Below are positions 23,930-32,581 of a stretch of 44,070 bases of DNA, piece after piece. Every line of letters begins with the position of its first letter. The stretch's first letter is position 1. A model generated the notes under the pieces. It worked only from the letters and a program-made list of their open reading frames with translations. It had not been told where the DNA came from and made no database searches. The position numbers and the translations under genes were made by a program. The DNA is from a virus. The stretch covers positions 1 through 44,070 of the IMG/VR virus record IMGVR_UViG_3300021131_000013; one strand, given 5' to 3'.

Positions 23930-24385
23930 TTAAGATTGATTACCTCTGCCAAAACTTGTCGTAGATTTCCGTTCATTAAAGATCGGCATCCGCGGGTCGC
24001 TTTGGCGCATCAAATTATTATCTACAGCTTCCGTCTGTTTCCGTGTCATATCAGCATAGTAATCCTGCTGCTGTTGTACGAACTCTTCTGGAGTCTTGCA
24101 AAGTAATAACCCGCCAATCTCGATGTTGTCTTTAAAACGTCCATCGGGATCAACTAACATTTTAAATTTCGGTTGCTCTTCGATTCTTACTGGCTCCCAA
24201 CCCTCTCTGAGTTTGGCAGATAAATTGCGGGGGTCAGCTTGATTCAACATAGAAACACGAATCCAACGATAAGCAAAACCAGCCTGTTTATCAGGTTCTG
24301 GCAACAACTCAGGCGGTCTCCATGCTTTAGGACGTTCTGCTTGTTGACGATTGCTTACTTCACGGGGAACTCTATTTTCAGCCAT
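23930..24385 (-). CDS. Conserved head-assembly-region protein
   Basis: 151 residues, rich in Pro, Arg, Glu and Gln: 'PKAWRPPELLPEPDKQAGFA', 'YRWIRVSMLNQADPRNLSAK', 'EGWEPVRIEEQPKFK', then 'EIGGLLLCKTPEEFV' and a charged Gln-rich tail. It sits between scaffold and head genes in many related phages. No known function; it overlaps the scaffold gene by 8 bases, consistent with an assembly cofactor. Confidence 0.75.
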   Translation of the reverse strand: MAENRVPREVSNRQQAERPKAWRPPELLPEPDKQAGFAYRWIRVSMLNQADPRNLSAKLREGWEPVRIEEQPKFKMLVDPDGRFKDNIEIGGLLLCKTPEEFVQQQQDYYADMTRKQTEAVDNNLMRQSDPRMPIFNERKSTTSFGRGNQS

Positions 24386-25328
24386 TTTGGGACTCCAATT
24401 TAGTTAATTCCATAGCATATTGCTCTGGAGAAAGGTTAAATTTCTTAGCCAGAGCCATTTGTGTAGGCGTAAGTCTAATCTTTTTTGGGGATGTTGATCT
24501 TGTTGCCGATGCTACAACCGTGCTTGATTTCTTTTCAGATTTCTCAGGCTGTTTAGTTCCTGGCTCTTCCTCAAATTTCTCTGGGAAGCGTCTCTTGATC
24601 TCGGTGTCTACTACGTTCCAGTAATGATCGGAGCCTAGTGGGACTCCTTCTTTCTCTAGACGTCTATGTATACCTTGAGCAAGAAAACTCATATCTTCAT
24701 CAACACCGTACCACTTGTTTTTGTCAAGCCACGCTTGGGTTTTTGAGTCCAGGCGTTGAGGTTCAGGTTGCTGTTGCTGTATTTTTACTTCATTTTCTTG
24801 CCGTTGTAAAGTTTTTTCATCATATTGTGGTGTGTATCGTTCAATATCACGAGCTTTTAACTTTACATCTGTCAATTTATCTTGAGCTTCTGCTAATCGA
24901 TCAGAATCTCCAGACTCATAGGCTTCTTTCATTTCCCGCTTTGCCATTTCTAGCTCGCGAGTAATGCCTTCCTTGGCAGTACTGACGTAAACCTTCTCCC
25001 CATCGGACAAACGCCCTTTGAGTTGCCTGTTTTCTTCAATAATAAGGTTGGCAACGCGAATTGCTTCGCTATGTTCCCTTAAAGCCTGATCTTTAGCCCT
25101 ACGCTCATCGTGCATGAGCTTTTTCATTTGAATTAAACGCTCTTTTGCCTCTTGTGAGTAGGATTCTAGGTCATCATTTTCGACTTCATCAGCAATTTCC
25201 CGTGGCATAGGTTTTGAATTGACGCGATCTTCCTCTGGAACATCCTCTTCAATCTCAATTTCAAACTCTTGCGTTGGTTGATTGTCAATTTCATCAGGAA
25301 ATTTAAATTCGTTTTGTGCAATAGCCAT
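24378..25328 (-). CDS. Head scaffolding protein
   Basis: 316 residues from ATG 25328, placed six bases after AAAGGAG (the GTG just before is too close). Acidic N-terminus ('EFEIEIEEDVPEEDR'), a long charged helical middle (about 60-165, 'RLIQMKKLMHDERRAKDQAL'), a Gln-rich linker, and a basic helix-turn-helix-like end ('KKIRLTPTQMALAKKFNLSP'). This acidic-coil-basic order is typical of scaffolds, where the basic end binds capsid protein. Position between portal and capsid genes supports it. Confidence 0.8.
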   Translation of the reverse strand: MAIAQNEFKFPDEIDNQPTQEFEIEIEEDVPEEDRVNSKPMPREIADEVENDDLESYSQEAKERLIQMKKLMHDERRAKDQALREHSEAIRVANLIIEENRQLKGRLSDGEKVYVSTAKEGITRELEMAKREMKEAYESGDSDRLAEAQDKLTDVKLKARDIERYTPQYDEKTLQRQENEVKIQQQQPEPQRLDSKTQAWLDKNKWYGVDEDMSFLAQGIHRRLEKEGVPLGSDHYWNVVDTEIKRRFPEKFEEEPGTKQPEKSEKKSSTVVASATRSTSPKKIRLTPTQMALAKKFNLSPEQYAMELTKLESQNG

Positions 25329-25339
25329 CACTATCTCCT

Positions 25340-25750
25340 TTAAACGCGAGTAATTCCGCGGGGGTCTTGAACAATACCCTCAACAGAATCATCATTGATT
25401 ATTCGGAATTCCCTACCGTGGATTTTTAATCTAGTTCCCGTATTTGGACGGGCTAAAATGAAATCACCGACTTTGCACCACGGTCCATTTGGGAACCTAG
25501 CCTTGTCTTGGTAGCAATCAGGACCCATTTTGACAACAAAAAATACGGTAGAAAGGACTTCTTCCATACGCATAGTGTCATCCGCTTTAAGAATACCGCC
25601 AGCGTGTTCTTTTTCAGCGTCTGGAATAGCGCACAAAATGCGATATCCAGAAGGTTCTGGTAGTTGGTTTGCTTTTTCTTCGGGTGTTTCTGGTAATACT
25701 GTTGTTGCGGTAACGTCATCGGGGTTTGATCCCAATATCAGTTCACTCAT
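25340..25750 (-). CDS. GroES-like co-chaperonin
   Basis: 136 residues. After about 30 extra residues the Cpn10 fold is visible: 'PEPSGYRILCAIPDAEKEHA', mobile loop with GGIL (51-54), 'EEVLSTVFFVVKMGPDCYQD', 'WCKVGDFILARPNTGTRLKI' and 'GREFRIINDDSVEGIV'. The GGI tripeptide is the GroEL contact in GroES. By analogy with T4 gp31 it would cap the host GroEL to fold the capsid protein; it lies three genes upstream of the capsid gene. 40 residues longer than E. coli GroES (97), mostly at the N-terminus and in the loop before KVGD. Confidence 0.85.
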   Translation of the reverse strand: MSELILGSNPDDVTATTVLPETPEEKANQLPEPSGYRILCAIPDAEKEHAGGILKADDTMRMEEVLSTVFFVVKMGPDCYQDKARFPNGPWCKVGDFILARPNTGTRLKIHGREFRIINDDSVEGIVQDPRGITRV

Positions 25751-25937
25751 CTGAGTTCTCCAAGTTTTTACGCAAGTCTAATATATTAAGACGGGCGGTG
25801 AGCAGACCTGTAATCTCTCCACACATCCTTTGGTATTCAGCGTAGTCTTTGGCTACGCCTGTACCAAGGGCCTCTTCCAAGTCCCTAACTTTCCCTTCTG
25901 CCTGTTTGAGGAGAAGGTCTAGTATTTTGTCGTTCAT
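25743..25937 (-). CDS. Small helical protein between portal and co-chaperonin
   Basis: 64 residues (MNDKILDLLLKQAEGKVRDL, 'GVAKDYAEYQRMCGEITGLL'). All-helical, with an 'AKDYAEYxxxCGxxxGL' pattern seen in phages next to portal genes. Overlaps portal (4 bases) and co-chaperonin (8 bases). Possibly an assembly factor; unproven. Confidence 0.75.
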   Translation of the reverse strand: MNDKILDLLLKQAEGKVRDLEEALGTGVAKDYAEYQRMCGEITGLLTARLNILDLRKNLENSDE

Positions 25938-28405
25938 TTAGTTCCCTTTTTTTGTTGGGTTGAGTTATGTTTGAGTAAATCAACTCCCATACGGATTTTT
26001 TCCGTATTCATTTGCGCTTTAGCTTGACCAGTTTGCGCGCCAATTCTTAATCCTTCTAAGCGTTGTTTAGCCTCAAGATCTGCTTTATCTTTGGCAGTCT
26101 TAGCACCAACTTGCATACCAGCAATTTCTTTTTGGGCCATGATTCTGGCTTTTTCGATCTCGATTTGGTCTGCTTTAGCCGAGGCATCCATGACCATTTT
26201 TTGCTGTTTAAGCTGAACTTCTTGCTGTTTGAGCTTGAGTTCTTGCATCTGCATTTGGACAATAGGATCATTCTGAGCTTGTTGGGCCTGTTGAGCAGCC
26301 ATCGCGGTCTGGTTCTGGTTAAGCAACTGCTGGGCAACAGGAACAGCCATACGAGCAATCTGCATTTCCATTTCTGGAGACATATTCTCTTCGCCATCTT
26401 CTGAATATGGAATCTCGATACCCATTTGTTGTTGCATCTGCCGTCTATATTCCATGCCAACGTGCTCTGTAATGTGGGCTTGCATAGCTTGCATCATCAT
26501 TGGAGCCTGTGGATTTTGACCAATAACCTGTTTGATCTTAGGATCTTGCATCGCAGCCATATGAACTTTGATATGGGCTTCGTGATCTTGGTACATAAAC
26601 GCTTTTAAAGGTTTTGACTTTAGGACGTTCATGTTCTCTGTTACTGGATCGCAAGGTTTTTCATCTTCTGGCATAGGAACTAACTTAGATGCATTCTTAA
26701 TCCCAATAACTGCCAGCATTTGACGATGTAAAAATGGTAGGTTATACAGTTGAGGCGCAGTTTGAGAAAGTTGTAAAACAGCCTGATACTGAACGACCTT
26801 TTGAGACATTGTTGCTGCATTAGGGTCTGAGACAGGAACAATCGTCACCATCCCATAGTCGCTCTTTTTAGCCTTACGACTGCCTTCTGTAGGTTCGTAT
26901 GGATAATTTTCTGGACAATTATTTTGAATAATTTCTTTTAGAAGCCTAAATTCTTGCTTCATTGAATAATGGATACGCGCTTGAATAGCCGACATAACTT
27001 TTAAAGTACGTTCCAAAATTGCCAAAGTTGTGCCGACTGGAGAGTTTGCAGACATATCTGCTACTTTCAAATCTCCTGCAGAAGCAAATCTTCTGCCATC
27101 TTCAATGATTTGATTTAACAAAGTAATCAAGGTTTGGCTTGGTTCTTTGTATGGTAATGGCATGATGTTATCTTTCATCGCGCCACTTGGTACATCTACA
27201 TCTCGGAATTCGCCTGGGGCTATTGGTGTGTCATCGCCTTTGACTCGCAACCCACGGGTCTTAAAGCCGCCTGGCAGATTTGCAAGTGACCCTGCATCAA
27301 CCAGCTGCCGAAGTATGGAAGTGCCAGATTTAGCAAAAGCACCGAGAAGATGGACAATACCAAAACAGTAAAAACCGAAACCAGGAATATAGCCATAGTG
27401 GACGAAATGCTGTCTCTTTTCATGTTTTTCATCATCTTCCTTCCAGTTACGTCTAATTGAAAGAATAGTCGCGGTATTCTTTTCAATCGTGACAACGTAA
27501 GGTAGAGCGATACCAGTAGGTTCGCCATCTTCATCTGTATGCTCGAAACCTTCTAAGTCAAGGTCAACGTGCATTTCCAAAATCTTAAAGCGGTCATCTG
27601 TGGACGCTTTAAAACCTAACTTCTCTGCAATCTTTTTTTCAATTTCATCTAAAGTGTTGATTGGATCACCAAGATCTACGTCCCTGTAAAAGCCTGAGAC
27701 TTGTAGTTTTCTCATTTCATTCTCTGTTTTACGCATTACATGGGTAATGCGTTCTGCAGTTTCAAGGTTAGACGCGCCATAAGGAACGACTAGATCATCG
27801 GCTGGAACGTACATTGACACTTGACGGCCTAATTGAGGATCTTCATAAACCTTTTTAAAACCGTTACCTGATAAGCCCATACCCCAGAGCATTCTTTCAT
27901 GTTCTGGGCGGAACTCTACCATTACATCTGTTATTTGATAGTTCATGTCTTCTTCGACACGGGTAGCTGCTTCTTTTTTTACAGGGGTTTCTTTGCCAAT
28001 AATCTGAGTTCTTACAGGACCAGATGCTGGGAAAGTCTCCATAATCGTTTCGGCTTGGAACTTTACGACTGCTTCAGCTAGGATAGGATGATAAACACCG
28101 CAAGCTCCTTCCCAAGGTTCAGACCGTTCTTCAATCTTTAATCCCAAAAGTTCAAGGCCATCTACATAGGTCTGAATCCAATCTTTGCGGGAATCTACGT
28201 CATCTTCAAAACTGTCAATTAGCTCTGATCCCAAAGTTGCTAAGACGCGTTCAGAAATAATTTCGGCAAGGTTCTCACCAAAGTCTTCATCAGCTAAAAC
28301 TTCAACATCCATTTCGCCTTCGGGCGCGAGTTCAATCTCAATGTCTGGAGCCTCAATTGCAGCTAGTCCTTGTGGGAGTTCGTATAGAGCTTTATCTACT
28401 GACAT
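25934..28405 (-). CDS. Portal protein, P22-like
   Basis: 823 residues. An acidic N-terminus (1-50) precedes the portal core: 'RKDWIQTYVDGLELLGLKIE', 'EPWEGACGVYHPILAEAVVK', 'MNYQITDVMVEFRPEHERM', 'YVPADDLVVPYGASNLETAE'. The C-terminal 150 residues are a Gln/Met/Lys-rich coiled coil ('MQMQELKLKQQEVQLKQQKM'), comparable to the barrel of P22 gp1, which is also long (725 residues). It forms the dodecameric DNA entry ring and partners the terminase encoded upstream. Confidence 0.9.
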   Translation of the reverse strand: MSVDKALYELPQGLAAIEAPDIEIELAPEGEMDVEVLADEDFGENLAEIISERVLATLGSELIDSFEDDVDSRKDWIQTYVDGLELLGLKIEERSEPWEGACGVYHPILAEAVVKFQAETIMETFPASGPVRTQIIGKETPVKKEAATRVEEDMNYQITDVMVEFRPEHERMLWGMGLSGNGFKKVYEDPQLGRQVSMYVPADDLVVPYGASNLETAERITHVMRKTENEMRKLQVSGFYRDVDLGDPINTLDEIEKKIAEKLGFKASTDDRFKILEMHVDLDLEGFEHTDEDGEPTGIALPYVVTIEKNTATILSIRRNWKEDDEKHEKRQHFVHYGYIPGFGFYCFGIVHLLGAFAKSGTSILRQLVDAGSLANLPGGFKTRGLRVKGDDTPIAPGEFRDVDVPSGAMKDNIMPLPYKEPSQTLITLLNQIIEDGRRFASAGDLKVADMSANSPVGTTLAILERTLKVMSAIQARIHYSMKQEFRLLKEIIQNNCPENYPYEPTEGSRKAKKSDYGMVTIVPVSDPNAATMSQKVVQYQAVLQLSQTAPQLYNLPFLHRQMLAVIGIKNASKLVPMPEDEKPCDPVTENMNVLKSKPLKAFMYQDHEAHIKVHMAAMQDPKIKQVIGQNPQAPMMMQAMQAHITEHVGMEYRRQMQQQMGIEIPYSEDGEENMSPEMEMQIARMAVPVAQQLLNQNQTAMAAQQAQQAQNDPIVQMQMQELKLKQQEVQLKQQKMVMDASAKADQIEIEKARIMAQKEIAGMQVGAKTAKDKADLEAKQRLEGLRIGAQTGQAKAQMNTEKIRMGVDLLKHNSTQQKKGTK

Positions 28406-28414
28406 AAATTTTCC

Positions 28415-28972
28415 TTAAATTAACTTCATTCCACCGTTTAACGGTTTATCTATTGTTCCGCCAGACGCTTTGGTTGTCATATACGTCTTTAGTTCTTCTA
28501 ACTTTTTGGTTTGTTCTGGCCTGTATTTTAGTTCTTTATTAATACTGTTAGGCCATTGTTTTAAAGCGTATCCGCGCATGGCTGCATCAGTAGCATTCCG
28601 AATGGCGTGTTCTACAGGACGGCCTTCTTCTAAGGTTGCGTTGTAATCTAATGCTCGTTTTTCCAAAACCTTTAACTGTTTAGGACTCCAAGTTCCCATT
28701 AAATCTTCACGGATCTGGTTTGACATAGGATCAACGTGCAGAAGTTCACCAGCTAAATCATGGTGGCTAAATTCCCCTGGCCTTCTAATCTCAATAACAT
28801 GGCGATCAATTGGAAAATGTTCTGGGCGCGGAGAATCTGGTGGGCCAATTTCACCTACAGGCCAAGTTTCGGCATAGCCTTTTCCTTCACCTATTGTTAC
28901 CATAGGATCATGCTGTTTAATAAAAGGATACTCTTGTATCGCTTTATTAAGAATATTTTCAGAATAATCCAT
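28415..28972 (-). CDS. Uncharacterised protein between terminase and portal
   Basis: 185 residues. Middle part 'DRHVIEIRRPGEFSHHDLAG' followed by 'ELLHVDPMSNQIREDLM', with several His, Asp and Glu that could bind metal, and helices after it. The C-terminus 'ASGGTIDKPLNGGMKLI' is related to the KGG motifs of the 11-16 kb cluster. Function unknown; the head-gene position would fit an internal or maturation protein. Overlaps the terminase stop-start by one base. Confidence 0.75.
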   Translation of the reverse strand: MDYSENILNKAIQEYPFIKQHDPMVTIGEGKGYAETWPVGEIGPPDSPRPEHFPIDRHVIEIRRPGEFSHHDLAGELLHVDPMSNQIREDLMGTWSPKQLKVLEKRALDYNATLEEGRPVEHAIRNATDAAMRGYALKQWPNSINKELKYRPEQTKKLEELKTYMTTKASGGTIDKPLNGGMKLI

Positions 28973-30471
28973 TAGTAATATGCTACCTTTCTGCGAAATT
29001 CTCTTGGTTCATCTCGTTCATCCGAAGGCAGGGGAATAAATCCTCCCTTACGGAATCTTAATAGTGCTTGGGTAGTCGAGTCCACTAAGTCATCGTGGTC
29101 TGAATTTGGGAACGCAGCAAGCTCTTCCACGACTTCTTCAGCCCATCGTTTTCGGGGACACCAGACTTTACCTGACGCGAATAAATCGGAAATTGCATTA
29201 ACCCTTGAGATCTTATCATTTCCTCGCGTTGGTGTATATTCCTGCACGGGAACTCCCATCCTTCGCATTTCAAAGATGAGGGGCGCGCCAGAAGCTTTGG
29301 CCTCCACGATACACGCATCAGGCTCCCATTCACGGTACATTTGTAATGCCCGTTCCTTTAATTGGGGAAATTCCATGCGTTCTTTAAAAGCATCTAAAAG
29401 AATAATGTTTACGTCATTTACGTCTTCGTCTTTATAAAAAACTCCCCAAGTCGTACAGGCAGAATAGTCTGATCTTTCATTCTTAGTAAAGGCGGTATCC
29501 CAAGACTGAATAATGAAGTTACATTGGGGCGGTCTTTCGTGATCCCATTCCTTCCACCATTCCCTTTTGACTATCGCGCCCTCTTCCGAGGTAGGATCTT
29601 GTTGGTACTGAGCTTGCCATTTGGGTAAAGGAAGTTCGTCCCGTAGAGCGTCAAGTTCTTTAAAACTCCAGAACTCAGGCCATAAAGGTCTGCCGTTAGG
29701 TAGGATCGCTGGCAGACTAATCATGTCCCAGACTTCCCCGTCCCTGTCGATAATTGACTGACAAATCTTTCCCGTAAGGTCCCTTTTAGCCCAGCGGGTC
29801 ATCACGATAACAATTGACCCTCCTGGCTGGAGACGTTGACGCGGACCAGATGTATACCATTCAAAGACCTTATCAAAGACCGATGGATCGTTAGAAGCTA
29901 GGGCTGCTTCTTGTTCTGAGTGAGGATCGTCAATAATGAGTAGATCCGCGCCCTTACCTGTGACAGTACCCCCAACACCAATAGCGAAGTAATCACCATT
30001 AGCATTAGTGGCCCAACGACCAGCAGCCTTGGAATCTGACCTAAGAGCGACATTAGGGAATATTTTGGCATATGGCTCCGAGTCAACTAAGTTACGAACC
30101 TTTCGTCCAAAACCTACGGCTAGTTCAGCCGTATTAGAACATTGGATAATCTTACGATCAGGGTAACGCCCAAGATACCAAGCAGGAAGAAGATAAGAAG
30201 CAAACTCCGACTTTGTGTGACGCGGTGGCATATTGATAATCAGTCGTTTGGATTTTCCATTTGCGATGTCCTCAAACTTTTGAGCCATTAAAGCATGGTG
30301 TCTGCCATAGATAAACCCAGGCCAGACGGATTGCACAAAGGATAGGAAGTCATCCTGCCCTGCCTCGCGCTCCTCCGCACCTGTAAAAGACTCAGCCAAA
30401 GGAAGAAGGGGTTTTCGTTCCTCTTCTGGAAGAAGCTCAATTAACTGAGCTAGTATTTCTTCTACCTTCAC
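28972..30471 (-). CDS. terL: Terminase large subunit
   Basis: 499 residues. ATPase: Walker A-like PPRHTKS (82-88), Walker B 'LLIIDDPH' (177-184), coupling motif 'VIVMTRW' (221-227). Nuclease: 'SWDTAF' (Asp325), 'IVEAKASG' (Glu390), 'NSDHDDLVDS' (Asp460, 461, 464). This is the PPRH(G/T)KS group of large terminases, often linked to headful packaging. It pumps DNA through the portal and cuts it. ATGA overlap with the winged-helix gene. Confidence 0.95.
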   Translation of the reverse strand: MKVEEILAQLIELLPEEERKPLLPLAESFTGAEEREAGQDDFLSFVQSVWPGFIYGRHHALMAQKFEDIANGKSKRLIINMPPRHTKSEFASYLLPAWYLGRYPDRKIIQCSNTAELAVGFGRKVRNLVDSEPYAKIFPNVALRSDSKAAGRWATNANGDYFAIGVGGTVTGKGADLLIIDDPHSEQEAALASNDPSVFDKVFEWYTSGPRQRLQPGGSIVIVMTRWAKRDLTGKICQSIIDRDGEVWDMISLPAILPNGRPLWPEFWSFKELDALRDELPLPKWQAQYQQDPTSEEGAIVKREWWKEWDHERPPQCNFIIQSWDTAFTKNERSDYSACTTWGVFYKDEDVNDVNIILLDAFKERMEFPQLKERALQMYREWEPDACIVEAKASGAPLIFEMRRMGVPVQEYTPTRGNDKISRVNAISDLFASGKVWCPRKRWAEEVVEELAAFPNSDHDDLVDSTTQALLRFRKGGFIPLPSDERDEPREFRRKVAYY

Positions 30472-30710
30472 TTGAGGTTTCTAAGCTTAATATGGGCAGG
30501 ACGGATAGATCTTGCTCTACCAGCGATACCTTTACAGACTCCAATTTCAATCAAAGTCCTCATCTTCCTTGCTACATTCCCGCGACCTTTCTCGCCAGTC
30601 ATTTTCATAATATCGTCAATAGTTGGGCCAAAACCAAAGTTCTGCCAGTATTCATCAATAATCAGAAACGTCTCTTTTTGCGCGGGACTCATTTCTCTTT
30701 TCTTTCGCAT
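30468..30710 (-). CDS. LexA-like winged helix protein
   Basis: 80 residues. 'MSPAQKETFLIIDEYWQNFG', 'FGPTIDDIMKMTGEKGRGNV' and 'ARKMRTLIEIGVCKGI' follow the LexA N-terminal DNA-binding domain (helix, 'G-x-x-P-T-I' turn, recognition helix, wing), without the LexA protease part. Located right before terL and translationally coupled to it, so it could regulate late genes or serve in packaging-site recognition. The fold assignment is good, the role inferred. Confidence 0.8.
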   Translation of the reverse strand: MRKKREMSPAQKETFLIIDEYWQNFGFGPTIDDIMKMTGEKGRGNVARKMRTLIEIGVCKGIAGRARSIRPAHIKLRNLK

Positions 30711-30856
30711 AATCTTTCCAATAGTTTTTCAGTCTGGATTTCTGCACTTACCCTACGACCCTCTTCAATCTTTTCCATTAAACACTTTTTATGGATAAGC
30801 AGATTTAAGTAACTGGCAACTTCATTAATCCGATAATCTAACTCTTCCATAGTCAT
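30689..30856 (-). CDS. 55-residue helical protein
   Basis: Frame from ATG 30856 (MTMEELDYRINEVASYLNLL) to TGA 30689, ending 'EIQTEKLLERLCERKEK'. ATGA overlap with the preceding gene, and 22-base overlap with the next. Amphipathic, Glu/Leu-rich; no domain known. Supported by tight coupling on both sides. Confidence 0.68.
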   Translation of the reverse strand: MTMEELDYRINEVASYLNLLIHKKCLMEKIEEGRRVSAEIQTEKLLERLCERKEK

Positions 30857-31071
30857 TTGCCACAATCCTCCATGCCAGGTTTATAAGAACTAGCTGGTTC
30901 TCCTGATACCCAGTTGTCAAAGGGTTGTTTCTTACGGATACCTAAATTTGAAAGCCCCCCTGGATAAGACGAAATTGCAGCTGCATCCCTGAACATCTTA
31001 AGGATATCCATTACTTTATCCAATGCCGCTATTTCCATATCGTTTTGTTTTTTCCAGTCCTCGAAGTTCAT
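30853..31071 (-). CDS. 72-residue hypothetical protein
   Basis: MNFEDWKKQNDMEIAALDKV, then 'MFRDAAAISSYPGGLSNLGI'. A helical start and a Gly/Ser/Pro-rich end. No known domain. ATGA overlaps on both sides place it firmly in the operon. Confidence 0.7.
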   Translation of the reverse strand: MNFEDWKKQNDMEIAALDKVMDILKMFRDAAAISSYPGGLSNLGIRKKQPFDNWVSGEPASSYKPGMEDCGK

Positions 31072-31214
31072 TTAAATCTGTCCCAGACATATTTAGGCCA
31101 GCCACAACGACAAATCCATTTGCCAAAATACTTATTAGCCAGTAGGTGATACCACACGCCAAACACAATACGCTTGTTGCAATGGTTACAGACCATCGGT
31201 TTTTCAAACCTCAT
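31068..31214 (-). CDS. 48-residue zinc-ribbon protein
   Basis: MRFEKPMVCNHCNKRIVFGV, then 'GKWICRCGWPKYVWDRFK'. CNHC (9-12) and CRC (35-37) pairs form a small zinc ribbon. It starts ATGA-coupled to the gene upstream and ends ATGA-coupled to the gene downstream, which makes it preferable to a 63-codon frame over the same DNA. Probably nucleic-acid or protein binding. Confidence 0.75.
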   Translation of the reverse strand: MRFEKPMVCNHCNKRIVFGVWYHLLANKYFGKWICRCGWPKYVWDRFK

Positions 31215-31453
31215 AACTCCATCCTTTCAATAAAGACGGGAGTAGACTCTCCTACCCACGCGCCAGCAATATTAAACTCGTAGTACTCCCAAGCCTCTTC
31301 CTCATCCATCCCATCTCTGGTCATCAGAATCTCTATTACCTTATGTAGGTCATAACAGATCACTTCTAAGCCAATTCTATGGGCTATGCCAATAACAGCT
31401 TCATCAAAGCCATCTGCCTTAAGTAGGTCTGGGTACTCTTCAGAAATTTTCAT
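31211..31453 (-). CDS. Conserved small phage protein (80 residues)
   Basis: Begins 'ISEEYPDLLKADGFDEAVIG', then 'ICYDLHKVIEILMTRDGMDE' and 'WEYYEFNIAGAWVGESTPVF'. I recall this type from other phages (GFDEAxIGI and FNxxGAxVGExTPVF), without function. Acidic, alpha/beta. ATGA coupling to the small terminase gene. Confidence 0.75.
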   Translation of the reverse strand: MKISEEYPDLLKADGFDEAVIGIAHRIGLEVICYDLHKVIEILMTRDGMDEEEAWEYYEFNIAGAWVGESTPVFIERMEL

Positions 31454-32370
31454 ATATTTTTTTCCTCATTTTGTTTTAAATTGTTAAGGGGGGTGTTTTC
31501 TATAGATTCTTTACTGTTACTCTGTGGATTTTTTATACCCCCTACCCCCTCTGAATCATCTTTAAATGAATGCGGGTTTACCCCTATGGACACGGAAGTG
31601 TTTGATTCTAAAGGATTTGTCACTATAACAGGTGTTATAGTGAGATTTGAAGAAATGGGTACGGAATCGGATTGATTGTGTGGAATAGTATGCATAGCCC
31701 CAACCTCGGAATCACTAAAATTTGGGTGGGTCGGGGTGGGTGGGGTCGCGGTTTCTGCGATTGTTGGCGGGTCGGCCTCGATTGTTTGCGCGTCTTCTAG
31801 CTCTATCAGTAGGGATTGCGCCTTGCGCTTGGCTAGATCATTGATGGAGCGTGAACTCTGGAAGGCCACGCGTAAGGACTCCAAGAGCTTGCCCTTTAGA
31901 TCAATGGAAGAGTGTAAGTGGATATGCTCCTTACGCTCTGAGAATAGCTGGACATCGTTTAGCTTGCCGATTAACTCTAAGGCCTTGAGCTGTGCCGAGT
32001 GTTTAGCGTCTTCGCTTGTGGCTATCTCTACCAGCTTTTGTATGGTTAGAGTTCGTAATTGTTCGGGTAAAAGATATTCCCTAGCACTATTAGCCACCTT
32101 GAAGGCATCTATCATCGTGGATATAGTTGGGTGCTTTGCGAGCTTGTGGCCTTCATTCGATTGTGTAGATGGTTTCGCCTTGCTGTTATAACTCTCTCTA
32201 TACGCTTGTGCCTTGGGTAATCCATCGGCAACTTTACGCGCAAAAGCCTTTTGTTTTGAGGTGAGATTAACCTTGGCGGGATTCCCTGCGCCTAAGAGTA
32301 TCTGCTCTATTGGGGTTTGCTTTAGGCCTTCTTTGATCTGAGCGCGGGTCAGTTTAATTGGTTTTGTCAT
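31450..32370 (-). CDS. Probable terminase small subunit with long disordered tail
   Basis: 306 residues from ATG 32370; the frame extends to a TTG at 32424 that has no support. Residues 1-150 resemble small terminases: 'VNLTSKQKAFARKVADGLPK', 'AQAYRESYNSKAK', 'KLAKHPTISTMIDAF', i.e. a DNA-binding helix pair followed by an oligomerisation region. Residues from about 195 on are low-complexity Pro/Thr/Ser/Asn with no visible fold, unusual for a small terminase. First gene of the late unit. No clear Shine-Dalgarno at the chosen start. Confidence 0.68.
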   Translation of the reverse strand: MTKPIKLTRAQIKEGLKQTPIEQILLGAGNPAKVNLTSKQKAFARKVADGLPKAQAYRESYNSKAKPSTQSNEGHKLAKHPTISTMIDAFKVANSAREYLLPEQLRTLTIQKLVEIATSEDAKHSAQLKALELIGKLNDVQLFSERKEHIHLHSSIDLKGKLLESLRVAFQSSRSINDLAKRKAQSLLIELEDAQTIEADPPTIAETATPPTPTHPNFSDSEVGAMHTIPHNQSDSVPISSNLTITPVIVTNPLESNTSVSIGVNPHSFKDDSEGVGGIKNPQSNSKESIENTPLNNLKQNEEKNI

Positions 32371-32518
32371 AGGGTATAAGTTAAGTATTCCCCGAAGTTT
32401 AGGACATTCTGAAGAATAGCGCAATAGTGAGGGTTATATCCCCTTGTATTAGATAAGCCTATGGGCTGTTTCCCTTCGGGACTACTTGCCCGCTTTTAGC
32501 CCTTGCCCGCGCCATTGA

Positions 32519-32552
32519 TACCCTGATATCTAAGGGTAAACCATTAAGGGTA
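32519..32552. repeat. TAAGGGTA direct repeats with an inverted half-site
   Basis: TAAGGGTA at 32531-32538 and 32545-32552 (14 bases apart), and TACCCT at 32519-32524 facing the first copy. They lie 30-60 bases upstream of the early -35 box. Candidate operators. Confidence 0.5.
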
Positions 32553-32581
32553 TGTCATAAGTAAATAAATGATTAAAACAC

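Noticed and set aside
28415-28972. Zinc metallopeptidase or prohead protease based on the HHD...H stretch
   Set aside because: No HExxH or Ser-His-Asp arrangement can be placed; too little to claim an enzyme.
31016-31207. 63-codon minus frame with a hydrophobic start
   Set aside because: It overlaps the next gene by 56 bases and lacks coupling; the zinc-ribbon frame at 31068-31214 on the same strand fits both neighbours exactly.
31676-32191. 171-codon plus frame opposite the small terminase gene
   Set aside because: Antisense shadow; the minus frame has terminase-like helices and operon coupling.
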